A stretch of 64,000 nt of DNA. Source: Bacteroidota bacterium (lineage in GTDB: Bacteria; Bacteroidota; Bacteroidia; Cytophagales; Cyclobacteriaceae). The notes beneath the pieces were generated by a model. It made no database searches. It worked only from the letters and a program-made list of their open reading frames with translations, and was not told the DNA's origin. Location of the stretch: NCBI GenBank assembly GCA_947470895.1, contig CANIVF010000001.1:62001-126000 (forward strand). Direction: 5' to 3'. Within the stretch, counting starts at the first letter, position 1; the number at the start of each line of letters is the position of its first letter. Positions 10,012-18,803 of the stretch are shown in pieces. Made by a program: the position numbers and the translations under genes.

Positions 10012-11013
10012 TCAAATAGAACTGTAATCCCCAAGGTCTGATGCTGAGGATTTTCCCTCAAAATTAACGAAATTTCCCAACAGGCTATTGTCTAAAATGG
10101 CCTTCCTTACCTGGCTGTGCTTTTGAATAATGGAGTTGGTTATCCGGGAATCAACCACAATAGTTCCTTCGCTAATCGATACATGCGGACCTACAATTGA
10201 ATTTTCGATCATTACATGATCTCCGATAAACACCGGTGGGATAAGAACACTGTTGACAATGCTGGCCTTATCGGATATTAACTTCTGGTCTTTGATGAAC
10301 TCCAGGTATCGCTGGTTGGTTTGCACCATGTTGTCTTTGTTGCCGCAGTCAAGCCATTCCTCCACTTCTCCAGGCACGAAAATGGCGCCTTTCTTTTTTA
10401 GGTGTTCTAATGCCGTAGTGAACTGAAATTCACCTTTTTCCTTGATATTGTTATCGATCAGATACTGCATCTCATCCCTTAGCGTTTCACCATTTTTGAA
10501 AAAGTATATTCCAATGATAGCAAGGTCAGAGACGAACGTGGATGGCTTTTCAATCAACTCAATGATTTCACCTTTCTCATTCAATTTAACCACGCCAAAT
10601 TGCGATGGATTAGCAACCTTTTGTACCCAAATGGTGCCATCAAGACTTGTATCGAGTTTAAAATCAGCTTTGAAAAGCGTATCAGCAAAGGCTACGATCA
10701 CTTTTCCACTAAACAACTCTTTAGCAAAAAGTAACGCATGTGAAATTCCAAGTGCCTGATCCTGATAATAAATCCTTCCTTCGGCACCTACCGCTTTAGC
10801 GACTGATTTCAAATCGTCCTCAACCTGTTTGCCAAAAGAGGGATGGACGATGAACCCTATATAGTTAATTTTTTCAGGGCACACGCGAGCAATATCTTCT
10901 ACCAAACGATGTACAATCGGCTTGCCGGCAATCGGTAATAACGGTTTTGCGGTAGTAAGTGTATGTGGTCGCAGGCGTTTGCCTAATCCAGCCATGGGGA
11001 TAATAATGTTCAT
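10012..11013 (-). CDS. Sugar-phosphate nucleotidyltransferase with left-handed beta-helix tail
   Basis: Transfers a nucleotidyl group to a sugar 1-phosphate, making an activated NDP-sugar in the cytoplasm. The 333-residue protein opens with the family signature MAGLGKRLRPHTLTTAKPLL and the sugar-binding region ELIEKPSTF. The last 80 residues contain hexapeptide-like repeats (VFIGDHVMIENSIVGPHVSI), as in GlmU-like and glucose-1-phosphate uridylyl/thymidylyltransferases. The exact nucleotide and sugar cannot be told from sequence alone. Following a flippase gene by 38 bp, it probably supplies a precursor for an envelope glycan. Confidence 0.9.
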   Translation of the reverse strand: MNIIIPMAGLGKRLRPHTLTTAKPLLPIAGKPIVHRLVEDIARVCPEKINYIGFIVHPSFGKQVEDDLKSVAKAVGAEGRIYYQDQALGISHALLFAKELFSGKVIVAFADTLFKADFKLDTSLDGTIWVQKVANPSQFGVVKLNEKGEIIELIEKPSTFVSDLAIIGIYFFKNGETLRDEMQYLIDNNIKEKGEFQFTTALEHLKKKGAIFVPGEVEEWLDCGNKDNMVQTNQRYLEFIKDQKLISDKASIVNSVLIPPVFIGDHVMIENSIVGPHVSISEGTIVVDSRITNSIIQKHSQVRKAILDNSLLGNFVNFEGKSSASDLGDYSSI

Positions 11014-11051
11014 GAAGGTAGATTTTTATTAAAGTAAAGCTAACAAATTCT

Positions 11052-12497
11052 TCAAGCGACAGGCTGCGTTAGACTCTTTCTTTCGATGAGAAAAATTACT
11101 CCACAAAAAATGATAATCACAAGCAGATCAAACCCAAGATTGACCCATAGGTTGTCAATGCGGATGCTTGTTACTACAAGCATTATGAAATAGGTTACTA
11201 TGATGTAACCAAGGTCTTTTAAAATGGTGTATGGTATTGGGAAGAATTGTTGACCAATGATATAACAGACTACGGCCATCGTTAAATAACAAAGAAAGGC
11301 GGCTATACTGCTTCCCATATATCCTGCCACCGGAATTAAAATAAAATTGCCGACAACGGTAATGAATACTCCGATCAACGTGATTATGGTGCCAAAGTAG
11401 GTTTTGTTGGTGAGTTTGAACCAAACACTCATGTTATAGTAAACTCCCAGGAAAAGGTAGGCCAGCAACAAAACAGGAACAATACCAAGCCCTACCCAAT
11501 ACTCTTCGCCAATAAAAAATAATTTAATGAAATCCAGATTGATGCTGATGCCCAAAAACACCACGCAGCACACGATGACGAAGTAATGATTGACTTTAGC
11601 AAAAAGAGCGGGTGAACTCTTATCGGTTGCGTTAGAAAAAAAGAAAGGTTCTGCCGCGTAGCGAAATGCCTGAATGCCCAAATTCATAAACACGGCAAAT
11701 TTGTAGCAAGCCCCGAAAATTCCTCCGGCTTCCTCGCGGGTTGTACCTGCATAGAAATTTTCAGGAAGCCACCAATCCAACATGCTTCTTGAAAACATCT
11801 CGTTGATCATGCCGGCTACACCCGTAATCATGACCGGATAGGCATAGTGTAACATTTGGGTGGAGATATCTTTATCCCAGGCTGGCCGCCAGGTAATAAT
11901 GGTTTTGAAAAAGAAGACGATGAAGAATGAATTGGCAATAAGATTAGCCAAGAAGACATACCCAATGCCAATGGAGGGATCAAAATTTATTTTTAGGAAA
12001 TAGTAGTTCAAACCAATGAGCACACTCACATTAAATATTTTCGCCACAGCAAACGCCAAAGCCTTTTTTTCGAGACGAAGTCGGGCAAATGGAATGGCAA
12101 CCAGCGCATCAACAAACATGGTAAGAGCTAGCCAAATGATAAACTCGGGATGTGCTGCAATATCTAATGCGTTTGCTATCGGTGTGGAGAACGAAATAAA
12201 AATTACGGATAATGACAGGCTAATGAAAACGACCGTTGTCTGGCTAAGATTAAAAACGCGGTGTTTATCCGCTTCGGGTTTCGTGGCAAAGCGAAAAAAA
12301 GCGGTCTCCATGCCAAACATGTAGACGATGTTGATGACACCAACAAAAGCATACAGCTTGGTAATTTGGCCATACTCGGCTTTGCCAAACATATTCATGG
12401 TATGTAGCGGCACTAACATAAAATTTAGTACCCGGGGCAATATGCTGCCCAGTCCGTAAAGTGCGGTTTCTCCTGCGAGCTTGGTTAGATTAGTCAA
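11052..12497 (-). CDS. Polysaccharide/lipid-linked oligosaccharide flippase (MATE/MOP superfamily, Wzx-like)
   Basis: Integral inner-membrane protein of 481 residues with about 12-14 hydrophobic helices and short charged loops, as in O-antigen flippases. The N-terminal TNLTKLAGETALYGLGSILPRVL is typical of the family. It would move a lipid-linked glycan from the cytoplasmic to the periplasmic leaflet; the substrate is unknown. It is the first gene of the minus-strand envelope cluster, and the roughly 300 bp upstream shared with the divergent secreted protein must hold its promoter. A near-match to the Bacteroidota -7 box (TATTTTTC on the minus strand, near 12529-12537) is the only candidate I saw. 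Confidence 0.9.
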   Translation of the reverse strand: MTNLTKLAGETALYGLGSILPRVLNFMLVPLHTMNMFGKAEYGQITKLYAFVGVINIVYMFGMETAFFRFATKPEADKHRVFNLSQTTVVFISLSLSVIFISFSTPIANALDIAAHPEFIIWLALTMFVDALVAIPFARLRLEKKALAFAVAKIFNVSVLIGLNYYFLKINFDPSIGIGYVFLANLIANSFFIVFFFKTIITWRPAWDKDISTQMLHYAYPVMITGVAGMINEMFSRSMLDWWLPENFYAGTTREEAGGIFGACYKFAVFMNLGIQAFRYAAEPFFFSNATDKSSPALFAKVNHYFVIVCCVVFLGISINLDFIKLFFIGEEYWVGLGIVPVLLLAYLFLGVYYNMSVWFKLTNKTYFGTIITLIGVFITVVGNFILIPVAGYMGSSIAAFLCYLTMAVVCYIIGQQFFPIPYTILKDLGYIIVTYFIMLVVTSIRIDNLWVNLGFDLLVIIIFCGVIFLIERKSLTQPVA

Positions 12498-12744
12498 ACA
12501 AAATGGGTAGAATAATGGATTTTTTTTGCGAAAAATACTATGTTAGTTACGTTATTTAAAAATAAATCAACCTGATCAACATCTTACTTTGACATTATGA
12601 TGGTTTTTCAAAAAATAATCTTGGGACGCCTATTTTATACTTTAAAGGTGAGACTGAATCATTTAAGCAATTTTTAAAAAACTGACCTAAATTTATATTA
12701 GAATGGTTTCAATTTAGTGATTAGGTTAACTTCTTTAAGATTTT

Positions 12745-12752
12745 TAATTTTG
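12745..12752 (+). promoter_or_regulatory. Bacteroidota -7 promoter box for the type IX cargo gene
   Basis: The octamer TAATTTTG matches the phylum consensus TAnnTTTG exactly and lies 42 bp before the ATG at 12795. No clear TTTG -33 element is seen at the expected distance. Its position argues against the in-frame GTG at 12717 being the translation start, since that codon would be upstream of the transcript. Confidence 0.45.
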
Positions 12753-12794
12753 CCCTCTAAGATATTAATAATCACCCTTATAAAATCCCCTAAT

Positions 12795-14024
12795 ATGAGA
12801 CGTGCTAGATTGATAGTTACATTTATTGTATTCTTATATTCTTTCGATGGGTTAGGTCAGATGTTTCAAACGACAGGGAATTGGAATACAGGTTCTAATT
12901 GGTCCTCAGGTTCGGTTCCCAGCGGCTCCACAACGGATGTATCTGTTCAAAACAACAGAAATCCCACATTAAATGCCGGGGCTGTTAATTCCATTGGAAG
13001 TATTTCTATTGGCACATCAGTGATTTTAACCATAAGTACAGGAGCATCAATGACTGTGGGCTCTTCTTCTCAATTCAACGCAACACCCACACAAGATAAA
13101 AGATCGATCACAGTGACGAACAGTGCAACGCTAAATGTGAATACTGGTGCTTCGGGGGATGGTTTACTTGAAATTTGGGGAGATTTGATTGTTGGAACCA
13201 GTTTGCAAATGAATATCAGAGGTAATTTAATAATTCATGGAAATTTAGTGATGTCTAACAGTGGGCAGGTTGCGGTAACTGGTGGAGGAACGATAACAGT
13301 AGGTGGAAATTTTACTGGCGGAACGAATTCGCAACTCACAGTAACTGGTGGAGGAAGTACTATTACTGTTTCTGGAGCATTGGCATTAAGTAACAGTTCG
13401 CAAATTACGACTAGTGGTGGTGGCTCAATTACTGCTACGAGTTGTTCTTGCACTGGATGTGCTGCGTTTTGTGGGTCCGTTACTCTTCCTATAGAGCTCT
13501 TGTACTTCAAAGCAACCAATGACTTGAATAAAATATCTCTCTTTTGGGCTACCGCTTCAGAATTAAACTTTGATTATTTCGACATTGAAAAATCATCTGA
13601 AGGTAAATCTTTCCAGAGTATTGCAAAGGTAAAGGGTAATGGTACGACTACCCAACGCAACGATTATTTTTTGGATGATGAGAAGCCCTATATCGGAAAA
13701 AATTATTATCGTTTGAAGTCGGTTGATTTTGATGGATATACCGAATATTTCAAGGTGGTTATGATTGACTTTGATGGAAGTAAAGCATTCTCAATTTCTC
13801 CAAATCCATCTGATGGAATAATCTTTAACGTTGAAACTAATTTCGTTCCGCTAACAAGAGCATTTGTTGCGATCTACTCAAGGCTTGGCTCTGAGATTGC
13901 TCACTTCGAAGTGGCTGGGAATAACTCTGAGTTGACACTTCCAATTAAATTAGCATCAGGGATATACTACGCAAAATATATTTCTGGTGATTTTACTTCG
14001 ATCAATCGGGTAGTGGTGCATTAG
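12795..14024 (+). CDS. Secreted repetitive protein with type IX secretion C-terminal sorting domain
   Basis: A cell-surface or secreted protein of about 409 residues. The start is the ATG at 12795, giving signal peptide MRRARLIVTFIVFLYSFDGLGQ. Residues 20-225 are rich in Ser, Thr, Gly and Asn with a repeating pattern (LVMSNSGQVAVTGGGTITVGG, then similar blocks), suggesting a beta-helix or autotransporter-like fibre. Next comes a cysteine cluster, SCSCTGCAAFCG. From about 235 the text LPIELLYFKA...ISLFWATASELNFDYFDIEKS, and then a C-terminal domain beginning SISPNPSDG and ending SGIYYAKY...RVVVH, are the standard type A sorting signal for the type IX system. Function beyond export is unknown; a surface adhesin-like or structural role is possible. 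Confidence 0.85.
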   Translation: MRRARLIVTFIVFLYSFDGLGQMFQTTGNWNTGSNWSSGSVPSGSTTDVSVQNNRNPTLNAGAVNSIGSISIGTSVILTISTGASMTVGSSSQFNATPTQDKRSITVTNSATLNVNTGASGDGLLEIWGDLIVGTSLQMNIRGNLIIHGNLVMSNSGQVAVTGGGTITVGGNFTGGTNSQLTVTGGGSTITVSGALALSNSSQITTSGGGSITATSCSCTGCAAFCGSVTLPIELLYFKATNDLNKISLFWATASELNFDYFDIEKSSEGKSFQSIAKVKGNGTTTQRNDYFLDDEKPYIGKNYYRLKSVDFDGYTEYFKVVMIDFDGSKAFSISPNPSDGIIFNVETNFVPLTRAFVAIYSRLGSEIAHFEVAGNNSELTLPIKLASGIYYAKYISGDFTSINRVVVH

Positions 14025-14067
14025 AATTTACTCACCTGGGCCCCTGATTTTCTTTCAACTAACTTTT

Positions 14068-14562
14068 TTAAAATTCAATCAAAACCTGTCCCTTTTCCAC
14101 ATGATCTCCTTTTTTCACTTTTAGATTTTTGATAACTCCTTCACCAGGCGATTTCAAAATGTTTTCCATTTTCATGGCTTCCAGAATAAGGAGAGGATCG
14201 CCTTGCTTAACAGTATCACCCGCCTTTATTTTTAAATCAATAATTAAGCCCGGCATGGGAGCTTTTATCGAATTTACCTTATGGACAGCATTTTGATTCA
14301 TGCCCATCTTTTCAAGCAGTAAGTCAAACTTGTCCTTTAATTCAACAGAGTAATGTCGTCCATTGATTTTGAATGTTATGGTTTTGGTGGCGATATCCGT
14401 AGTAACAATCTCTGCACGATACCCTTTATTTTGATAAAGGATATGGAAATAGCCGTCACTCACTTTGTGGATATCCCATTGAAAAGGAGTTCCGTTTACT
14501 GTTATAGACTGATCAAGTTGATCAATCTCGAATGTCTTATGGTTAACAATGGCTTTGTACAT
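14068..14562 (-). CDS. Biotin carboxyl carrier domain protein of an acyl-CoA/pyruvate carboxylase
   Basis: Carries biotin between the carboxylase and carboxyltransferase sites of a biotin-dependent carboxylase. I use the ATG at 14560-14562 (MYKAIVNHKTFEID), giving 164 residues; the longer frame adds 14 residues without support. The C-terminal 75 residues form a biotinyl domain: APMPGLIIDLKIKAGDTV, then the biotin motif EAMKMEN with the target lysine, then LKVKKGDHVEKGQ. The N-terminal half is a short beta-rich domain of the kind found in acetyl/propionyl-CoA carboxylase subunits in this phylum. No carboxylase subunit lies next to it, so the partner enzyme is elsewhere. Confidence 0.9.
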   Translation of the reverse strand: MYKAIVNHKTFEIDQLDQSITVNGTPFQWDIHKVSDGYFHILYQNKGYRAEIVTTDIATKTITFKINGRHYSVELKDKFDLLLEKMGMNQNAVHKVNSIKAPMPGLIIDLKIKAGDTVKQGDPLLILEAMKMENILKSPGEGVIKNLKVKKGDHVEKGQVLIEF

Positions 14563-14639
14563 AGGGTAAAAATAAAAATTTGAAGATGGATTCCTACGTT
14601 CCATAGGTTTAATCTTTGAATAGTCTATTCAACACGAAG

Positions 14640-14671
14640 TTGGGAATGAGAAAATAATACCTGTACATTTG
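14640..14671 (+). promoter_or_regulatory. Bacteroidota-type promoter upstream of the TPP riboswitch
   Basis: TACATTTG at 14664-14671 fits the -7 consensus TAnnTTTG exactly. TTG at 14640-14642 sits 21 bp upstream, near the expected place for the TTTG -33 element. Transcription would then begin around 14677, just before the riboswitch aptamer, which is the arrangement one expects. Confidence 0.55.
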
Positions 14672-14684
14672 CTGTGCCTTGAGG

Positions 14685-14775
14685 AATCGAGGTGAGGGGG
14701 TGCCTAAAAAAACAAGGGCTGAGATTATACCCATAGAACCTGATGCCGGTAATGCGGACGAAGGGAGGCAGAGTA
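14685..14775 (+). promoter_or_regulatory. TPP (thiamin pyrophosphate) riboswitch
   Basis: The thi-box core is clear: GAGGGGGTGCC (14695-14704), GGGCTGAGATTATACCC (14716-14732), GAACCTGATGCCGG (14736-14749), TAATGCGGACGAAGGGA (14750-14766). These match the conserved aptamer segments GGGGTGC, CTGAGA, ACCTGAT and AATGC...GnAGGGA. The aptamer ends about 60 bp before the ATG of the TonB receptor at 14832. The spacer contains a short hairpin, GGTACAT (14790-14796) pairing with ATGTGCC (14802-14808), which may be part of the expression platform. Binding of TPP should lower expression of the receptor. Confidence 0.93.
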
Positions 14776-14831
14776 AACACGTCAGTAAGGTACATTCCCC
14801 GATGTGCCTGCGGGTTTAAACAAAAATAAAC

Positions 14832-17282
14832 ATGTTAAAAATTTGTATGGCAACATTCCTTATGGTCTGTGCAATGGCTGGACAAGCCCAGTATGTCGTT
14901 CAAGGTTTTGTGAAAGATAAAAAGTCAAATGAGCCTCTGGAAGGCGCAACGGTTTCTTTGAAAGAGATCAACCGGTACACAGTCACCACAGAGCGCGGTG
15001 AATTTGAACTTCAGAAATTAACCACCGGTACTTACCAGGCTGAAGTTCGTTTTCTCGGTTATAAAACGTTCGAGATTTCATTCACTGTTCCAGCAGAAGA
15101 ACCAGTCACTATTTTATTGGAAGACGATGTAATTATGACTGATCAGGTGATTGTATCAGCTACGCGGGTAAATGAAAAAACACCCACTACTTATAGCACG
15201 ATCAACAAAGTGACGCTTCAAAAACAAAATTTTGGTCAGGATTTACCACTCACACTCAATTGGACTCCATCGCTAGTTACTACTTCGGATGCGGGAGCAG
15301 GAGTAGGTTACACGGGCTTGCGAATCCGCGGAAGCGATGCCACGCGCATCAATGTCACGATCAATGGTATTCCGGTAAACGACAGCGAAAGCCAGGGTGT
15401 GTTTTGGGTAAATACTCCAGATCTGGCCACATCAACACAAAGTGTACAGGTGCAACGAGGTGTTGGCACTTCAACGAACGGAGCCGGAGCCTTTGGTGCC
15501 AGTGTGAACCTTCAAACGAATACAAGAAATGATCAGGCTTATACCGATGTGATTAATTCTTTCGGTTCGTTCAACACGCGCAGGCACACGGTAGCTTTTG
15601 GAACGGGCCTCATCAATCAGAAGTTTGTATTTGATGGAAGAGTATCACAGATCGCATCGGACGGTTATATCGATCGTGCCAGTTCAGATTTAAAATCATA
15701 CTATTTGGCCGGAGGATATTATGGTAAGAAAACCATGATCAAAGCCATCGTATTTGGAGGTAAAGAAGTTACGTATCAAAGCTGGTATGGTGTTCCTGAG
15801 TCGCGCTTGAAAAATGATGAGTCTGCGATGCTCGAAACCGCGGCAACAGAAGGCTGGAATCAAGAGCAAACGGATAATTTACTGTCGTCAGGGCGCACCT
15901 TTAATATTTATACGTACAAAAATCAGGTTGACAATTATGCTCAGGATCATTATCAACTTCATGCTTCTCATCGTTTTTCTGAATCACTCGCTGCCAATGG
16001 GGCATTTCATTATACTTATGGCCGTGGTTTCTATGAAGAGTTTCGTCAGGATGATGATTTTTTCAACTATGGACTTACTGATGTAGTTGTTGGCATTGAA
16101 ACAGTGTCATCCACTGATCTTGTGCGAAGACGGTGGTTGGATAATAACTTTTACGGTATTACCTATTCCATCAATTATGAGAAAGATAAAATCAACACGG
16201 TGATGGGTGGAGCCTGGAATCTGTATGATGGCGATCACTTTGGTGAAATCACATGGGCTCAGGTTTCTTCAGTTCCTAAAGATTATCAGTATTATTTCAA
16301 CACCGGGAAGAAAAATGACTTCAACGTTTATTGGAAGACCAACTATCAGTTGACCAGAAAACTCAATGGCTTTTTGGATTTACAATACCGGAGAGTGGAC
16401 TACGCGGCTTCTGGAAAAGAAAATAAGCAATTTGATTTTACTATCAATCAGCAGTTTAATTTCTTCAACCCAAAATTTGGACTCACGTACGATGTATCCA
16501 CCGAACAACAATGGTATGCTTCCTACAGTGTTGGCAACCGTGAGCCCGTGCGCGATGATTTTATTAATGCGATGGCCGGCAGAGCACCAAAGCATGAGAC
16601 ATTGCGAAATGTAGAAGCAGGATGGCGTTTCCGTAATCAAAACATAACATTTACGGCCAATTATTATCTGATGGCTTACAAAAACCAATTGGTGCCCACT
16701 GGGAAAGTTAACGATGTAGGTGCTCTCATTCGCACCAATGCAGACGAAAGCTATCGCACAGGAGTTGAGTTGGATGGTTCGGTGAGATTAAGTCCTAAAT
16801 TTTTATGGAATGCAAACCTCACGCTCAGTAAAAATAAAATCAAAGACTTTAATGAAGTGCTTTACGATTATGGCGTAAACTTTGATGAATACAATGAAGT
16901 GGTTAACACCTACTCCAACTCGGATATCGCACTTTCACCCAATGTAATTACAGGATCGGCCTTGCTTTACTCTCCATTAAAAGGATTTGAATTAGGACTC
17001 CTGACTAAGTATGTTTGCAAACAGTACCTCGATAATACAAGTAATGACGACCGTAGAATTGATGCATATTTTATTAATGATTTGAGATTGTCTTATCTAT
17101 GGAAACCATCTTTTATGAGAGAGATTTCTCTTAGCCTGCTGGCAAATAATATCTTCGATAAGATGTACTCATCCAATGGCTACACCTACGGTTACCTCGG
17201 AGGTTCCACAACATATCGGCAGAATTACTACTATCCGCAGGCAGGTCGAAATTATATGGTGATGTTAGCATTGAGGTTCTGA
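14832..17282 (+). CDS. TonB-dependent outer-membrane receptor, predicted thiamin/thiamin-phosphate transporter
   Basis: 816 residues. Signal peptide MLKICMATFLMVCAMAGQAQ; a carboxypeptidase-regulatory-like domain at about 22-100 (GFVKDKKSNEPLEGATVSLK); a plug domain at about 105-230 (VIVSATRVNEKTPTTYSTI, GLRIRGSDATRINVTINGIP, VQVQRGVGTSTNGAGAFGAS); then a 22-strand-type barrel ending in an aromatic residue (MVMLALRF). The TPP riboswitch directly upstream makes a thiamin-related substrate the best inference; riboswitch-controlled TonB receptors for thiamin are known in Bacteroidota. No inner-membrane PnuT-like permease or thiamin kinase gene follows, so the rest of the uptake path is elsewhere. 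Confidence 0.93.
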   Translation: MLKICMATFLMVCAMAGQAQYVVQGFVKDKKSNEPLEGATVSLKEINRYTVTTERGEFELQKLTTGTYQAEVRFLGYKTFEISFTVPAEEPVTILLEDDVIMTDQVIVSATRVNEKTPTTYSTINKVTLQKQNFGQDLPLTLNWTPSLVTTSDAGAGVGYTGLRIRGSDATRINVTINGIPVNDSESQGVFWVNTPDLATSTQSVQVQRGVGTSTNGAGAFGASVNLQTNTRNDQAYTDVINSFGSFNTRRHTVAFGTGLINQKFVFDGRVSQIASDGYIDRASSDLKSYYLAGGYYGKKTMIKAIVFGGKEVTYQSWYGVPESRLKNDESAMLETAATEGWNQEQTDNLLSSGRTFNIYTYKNQVDNYAQDHYQLHASHRFSESLAANGAFHYTYGRGFYEEFRQDDDFFNYGLTDVVVGIETVSSTDLVRRRWLDNNFYGITYSINYEKDKINTVMGGAWNLYDGDHFGEITWAQVSSVPKDYQYYFNTGKKNDFNVYWKTNYQLTRKLNGFLDLQYRRVDYAASGKENKQFDFTINQQFNFFNPKFGLTYDVSTEQQWYASYSVGNREPVRDDFINAMAGRAPKHETLRNVEAGWRFRNQNITFTANYYLMAYKNQLVPTGKVNDVGALIRTNADESYRTGVELDGSVRLSPKFLWNANLTLSKNKIKDFNEVLYDYGVNFDEYNEVVNTYSNSDIALSPNVITGSALLYSPLKGFELGLLTKYVCKQYLDNTSNDDRRIDAYFINDLRLSYLWKPSFMREISLSLLANNIFDKMYSSNGYTYGYLGGSTTYRQNYYYPQAGRNYMVMLALRF

Positions 17283-17351
17283 TGCTGAAACCTGGATATC
17301 TGTTGGACAAAGAATATTTAGTTTGCCAAGTATCCAGAATCAAGTATCCAT

Positions 17352-17359
17352 TACCTTTG
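17352..17359 (+). promoter_or_regulatory. -7 box next to the UbiA start, with upstream direct repeat
   Basis: TACCTTTG is a perfect -7 box but ends only 5 bp before the ATG at 17365, which would give a leaderless or nearly leaderless mRNA. Just upstream is a 10-bp direct repeat, CAAGTATCCA at 17327-17336 and 17341-17350 (14 bp apart), placed where a regulator could touch RNA polymerase. A TTTG at 17322-17325 is 26 bp from the box, longer than ideal for a -33 element. Confidence 0.4.
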
Positions 17360-17364
17360 TAACG

Positions 17365-18222
17365 ATGCCTGATGAAACGTACCCAAAATTTAGCCTGAGA
17401 GCATTCCTGCGATTAACCCGGTTTTGGAATCTTTTTATTATTGGCATGGCACAATATTTTGCTGCTCTTTTTCTGATTGATAGTCAGTTATTATTTGATT
17501 GGAAATTGATGGTACTGGCTTTTTCTACCGCCATTATTGCCGGTGCAGGATACATCATTAATGATTATTACGACATTAAAATAGATTTAATCAACAAGCC
17601 CGACCGGGTAGTGATTGGAAAGGAAATTGGTCGCAGATATGCCTTGTTGTTTCATTCCGTGCTTTCCTTTTCAGGCGTAGGTCTCGGTTTTTTATTGGGA
17701 TGGAGATTAGGTCTGATTCACATCTTCTCTTCCTTTATTTTATGGTGGTATTCCAACAATCTCAAGCGTCAACCTTTTGTTGGAAATTTCATGGTAGCCC
17801 TTCTTACGGGCTTATCGATTTTGCTTGTAAACCTACTATACAATATGGATAATTCTTTTATCATCATCTACTCGCTCTTTGCTTTTTTTATTACGCTGGT
17901 TCGCGAAATTATCAAAGACATCGAAGACCTTAAAGGCGATAATTCGTTTGGATGTAAAACACTCCCCATTATCTGGGGCATTCGCAAAACAAAAGCAGTT
18001 GTGTATTTTTTGTTAGCCTTATTTTCATCGTTGGTCATTATGATTAATGCGATTTACACCCAGATGCCTTTTTACTATTTCCTTGTTTTCTTATTTGCCC
18101 CGCTGGGTATTTTTTTCTTGGTGCTGGTGAGGGCGGATACTAAACGGAATTTTTACACGCTCAGTCAGTGGTGTAAGATGATCATGGTTTTGGGTATTAT
18201 CAGTATGGCTTTTGTGAATTGA
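17365..18222 (+). CDS. UbiA family prenyltransferase (geranylgeranylglycerol-phosphate geranylgeranyltransferase-like)
   Basis: Integral membrane prenyltransferase of 285 residues with about eight to nine helices. Both Asp-rich motifs needed for Mg2+/prenyl diphosphate binding are present: NDYYDIKIDLINKPDR near residue 67 and KDIEDLKGD near residue 190. The ATG at 17365 is preferred over an in-frame start 42 bp upstream because it leads straight into the conserved FLRLTRFWN. In Bacteroidota such proteins are often annotated as geranylgeranylglycerol-phosphate synthases; the true acceptor (quinone, glycerol phosphate or other) cannot be decided here. PurN follows after 8 bp on the same strand. 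Confidence 0.85.
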   Translation: MPDETYPKFSLRAFLRLTRFWNLFIIGMAQYFAALFLIDSQLLFDWKLMVLAFSTAIIAGAGYIINDYYDIKIDLINKPDRVVIGKEIGRRYALLFHSVLSFSGVGLGFLLGWRLGLIHIFSSFILWWYSNNLKRQPFVGNFMVALLTGLSILLVNLLYNMDNSFIIIYSLFAFFITLVREIIKDIEDLKGDNSFGCKTLPIIWGIRKTKAVVYFLLALFSSLVIMINAIYTQMPFYYFLVFLFAPLGIFFLVLVRADTKRNFYTLSQWCKMIMVLGIISMAFVN

Positions 18223-18230
18223 TTTATTAA

Positions 18231-18803
18231 ATGAAGCAGGCGCGATTAGCAATTTTTATTTCAGGCAGTGGCTCAAATGCCGAAGCAATTTTTCAACACT
18301 TCCAAACTCATCCTTCGATAAAAGTAGAATTATTGCTGAGTAATAATGCGGATGCATTTGGCCTGGAACGCGCAAAAAAATTCTCAATCCAAACTAAAGT
18401 TTTTATCCGCGAGCAATTCCGCGAAAGCGAAGAAGTTTTACAATGGTTGAAAGAAGCGGAAATAACACACATTGTGCTGGCTGGATTTCTCTGGTTGATA
18501 CCTTCCTATTTGATTAAAGCATTTCGGCATAGGATCATAAACATACATCCGGCACTTTTGCCAAAGTTTGGAGGCAAGGGCATGTATGGAATGAAAGTGC
18601 ATGAGGCCGTGAGGTCTTCGGAAGATTCACAAACTGGAATAACTATTCATGAAGTAGATGAAAAATATGATGAGGGTAGAACTTTATTTCAAGCTGTTTG
18701 CGACATTGATCAATCAGACACACCCAAAGAAATTGCCGAGAAGGTTCAAAGACTCGAACATCTTCATTATCCACGAGTGATTGAAGATTGGATAACCCAA
18801 TAA
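18231..18803 (+). CDS. purN: Phosphoribosylglycinamide formyltransferase
   Basis: Transfers formyl from 10-formyltetrahydrofolate to GAR in de novo purine synthesis (cytoplasm). 190 residues, the normal length. Visible motifs are the phosphate-binding loop ISGSGSNAEA at the N-terminus, the catalytic segment INIHPALLPKFGGKGMYG with Asn and His of the active site, and the C-terminal Asp in VDEKYDEGRTLFQ. It follows the UbiA gene by 8 bp and is convergent with the thioesterase gene, with adjacent stop codons at 18803/18804. Confidence 0.96.
   Translation: MKQARLAIFISGSGSNAEAIFQHFQTHPSIKVELLLSNNADAFGLERAKKFSIQTKVFIREQFRESEEVLQWLKEAEITHIVLAGFLWLIPSYLIKAFRHRIINIHPALLPKFGGKGMYGMKVHEAVRSSEDSQTGITIHEVDEKYDEGRTLFQAVCDIDQSDTPKEIAEKVQRLEHLHYPRVIEDWITQ

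Noticed and set aside
13235-13519. 94-codon minus-strand open frame
   Set aside because: It lies antisense to the repeat region of the secreted protein; its Pro/Val-rich composition is an artefact of the Gly/Thr-rich repeats.
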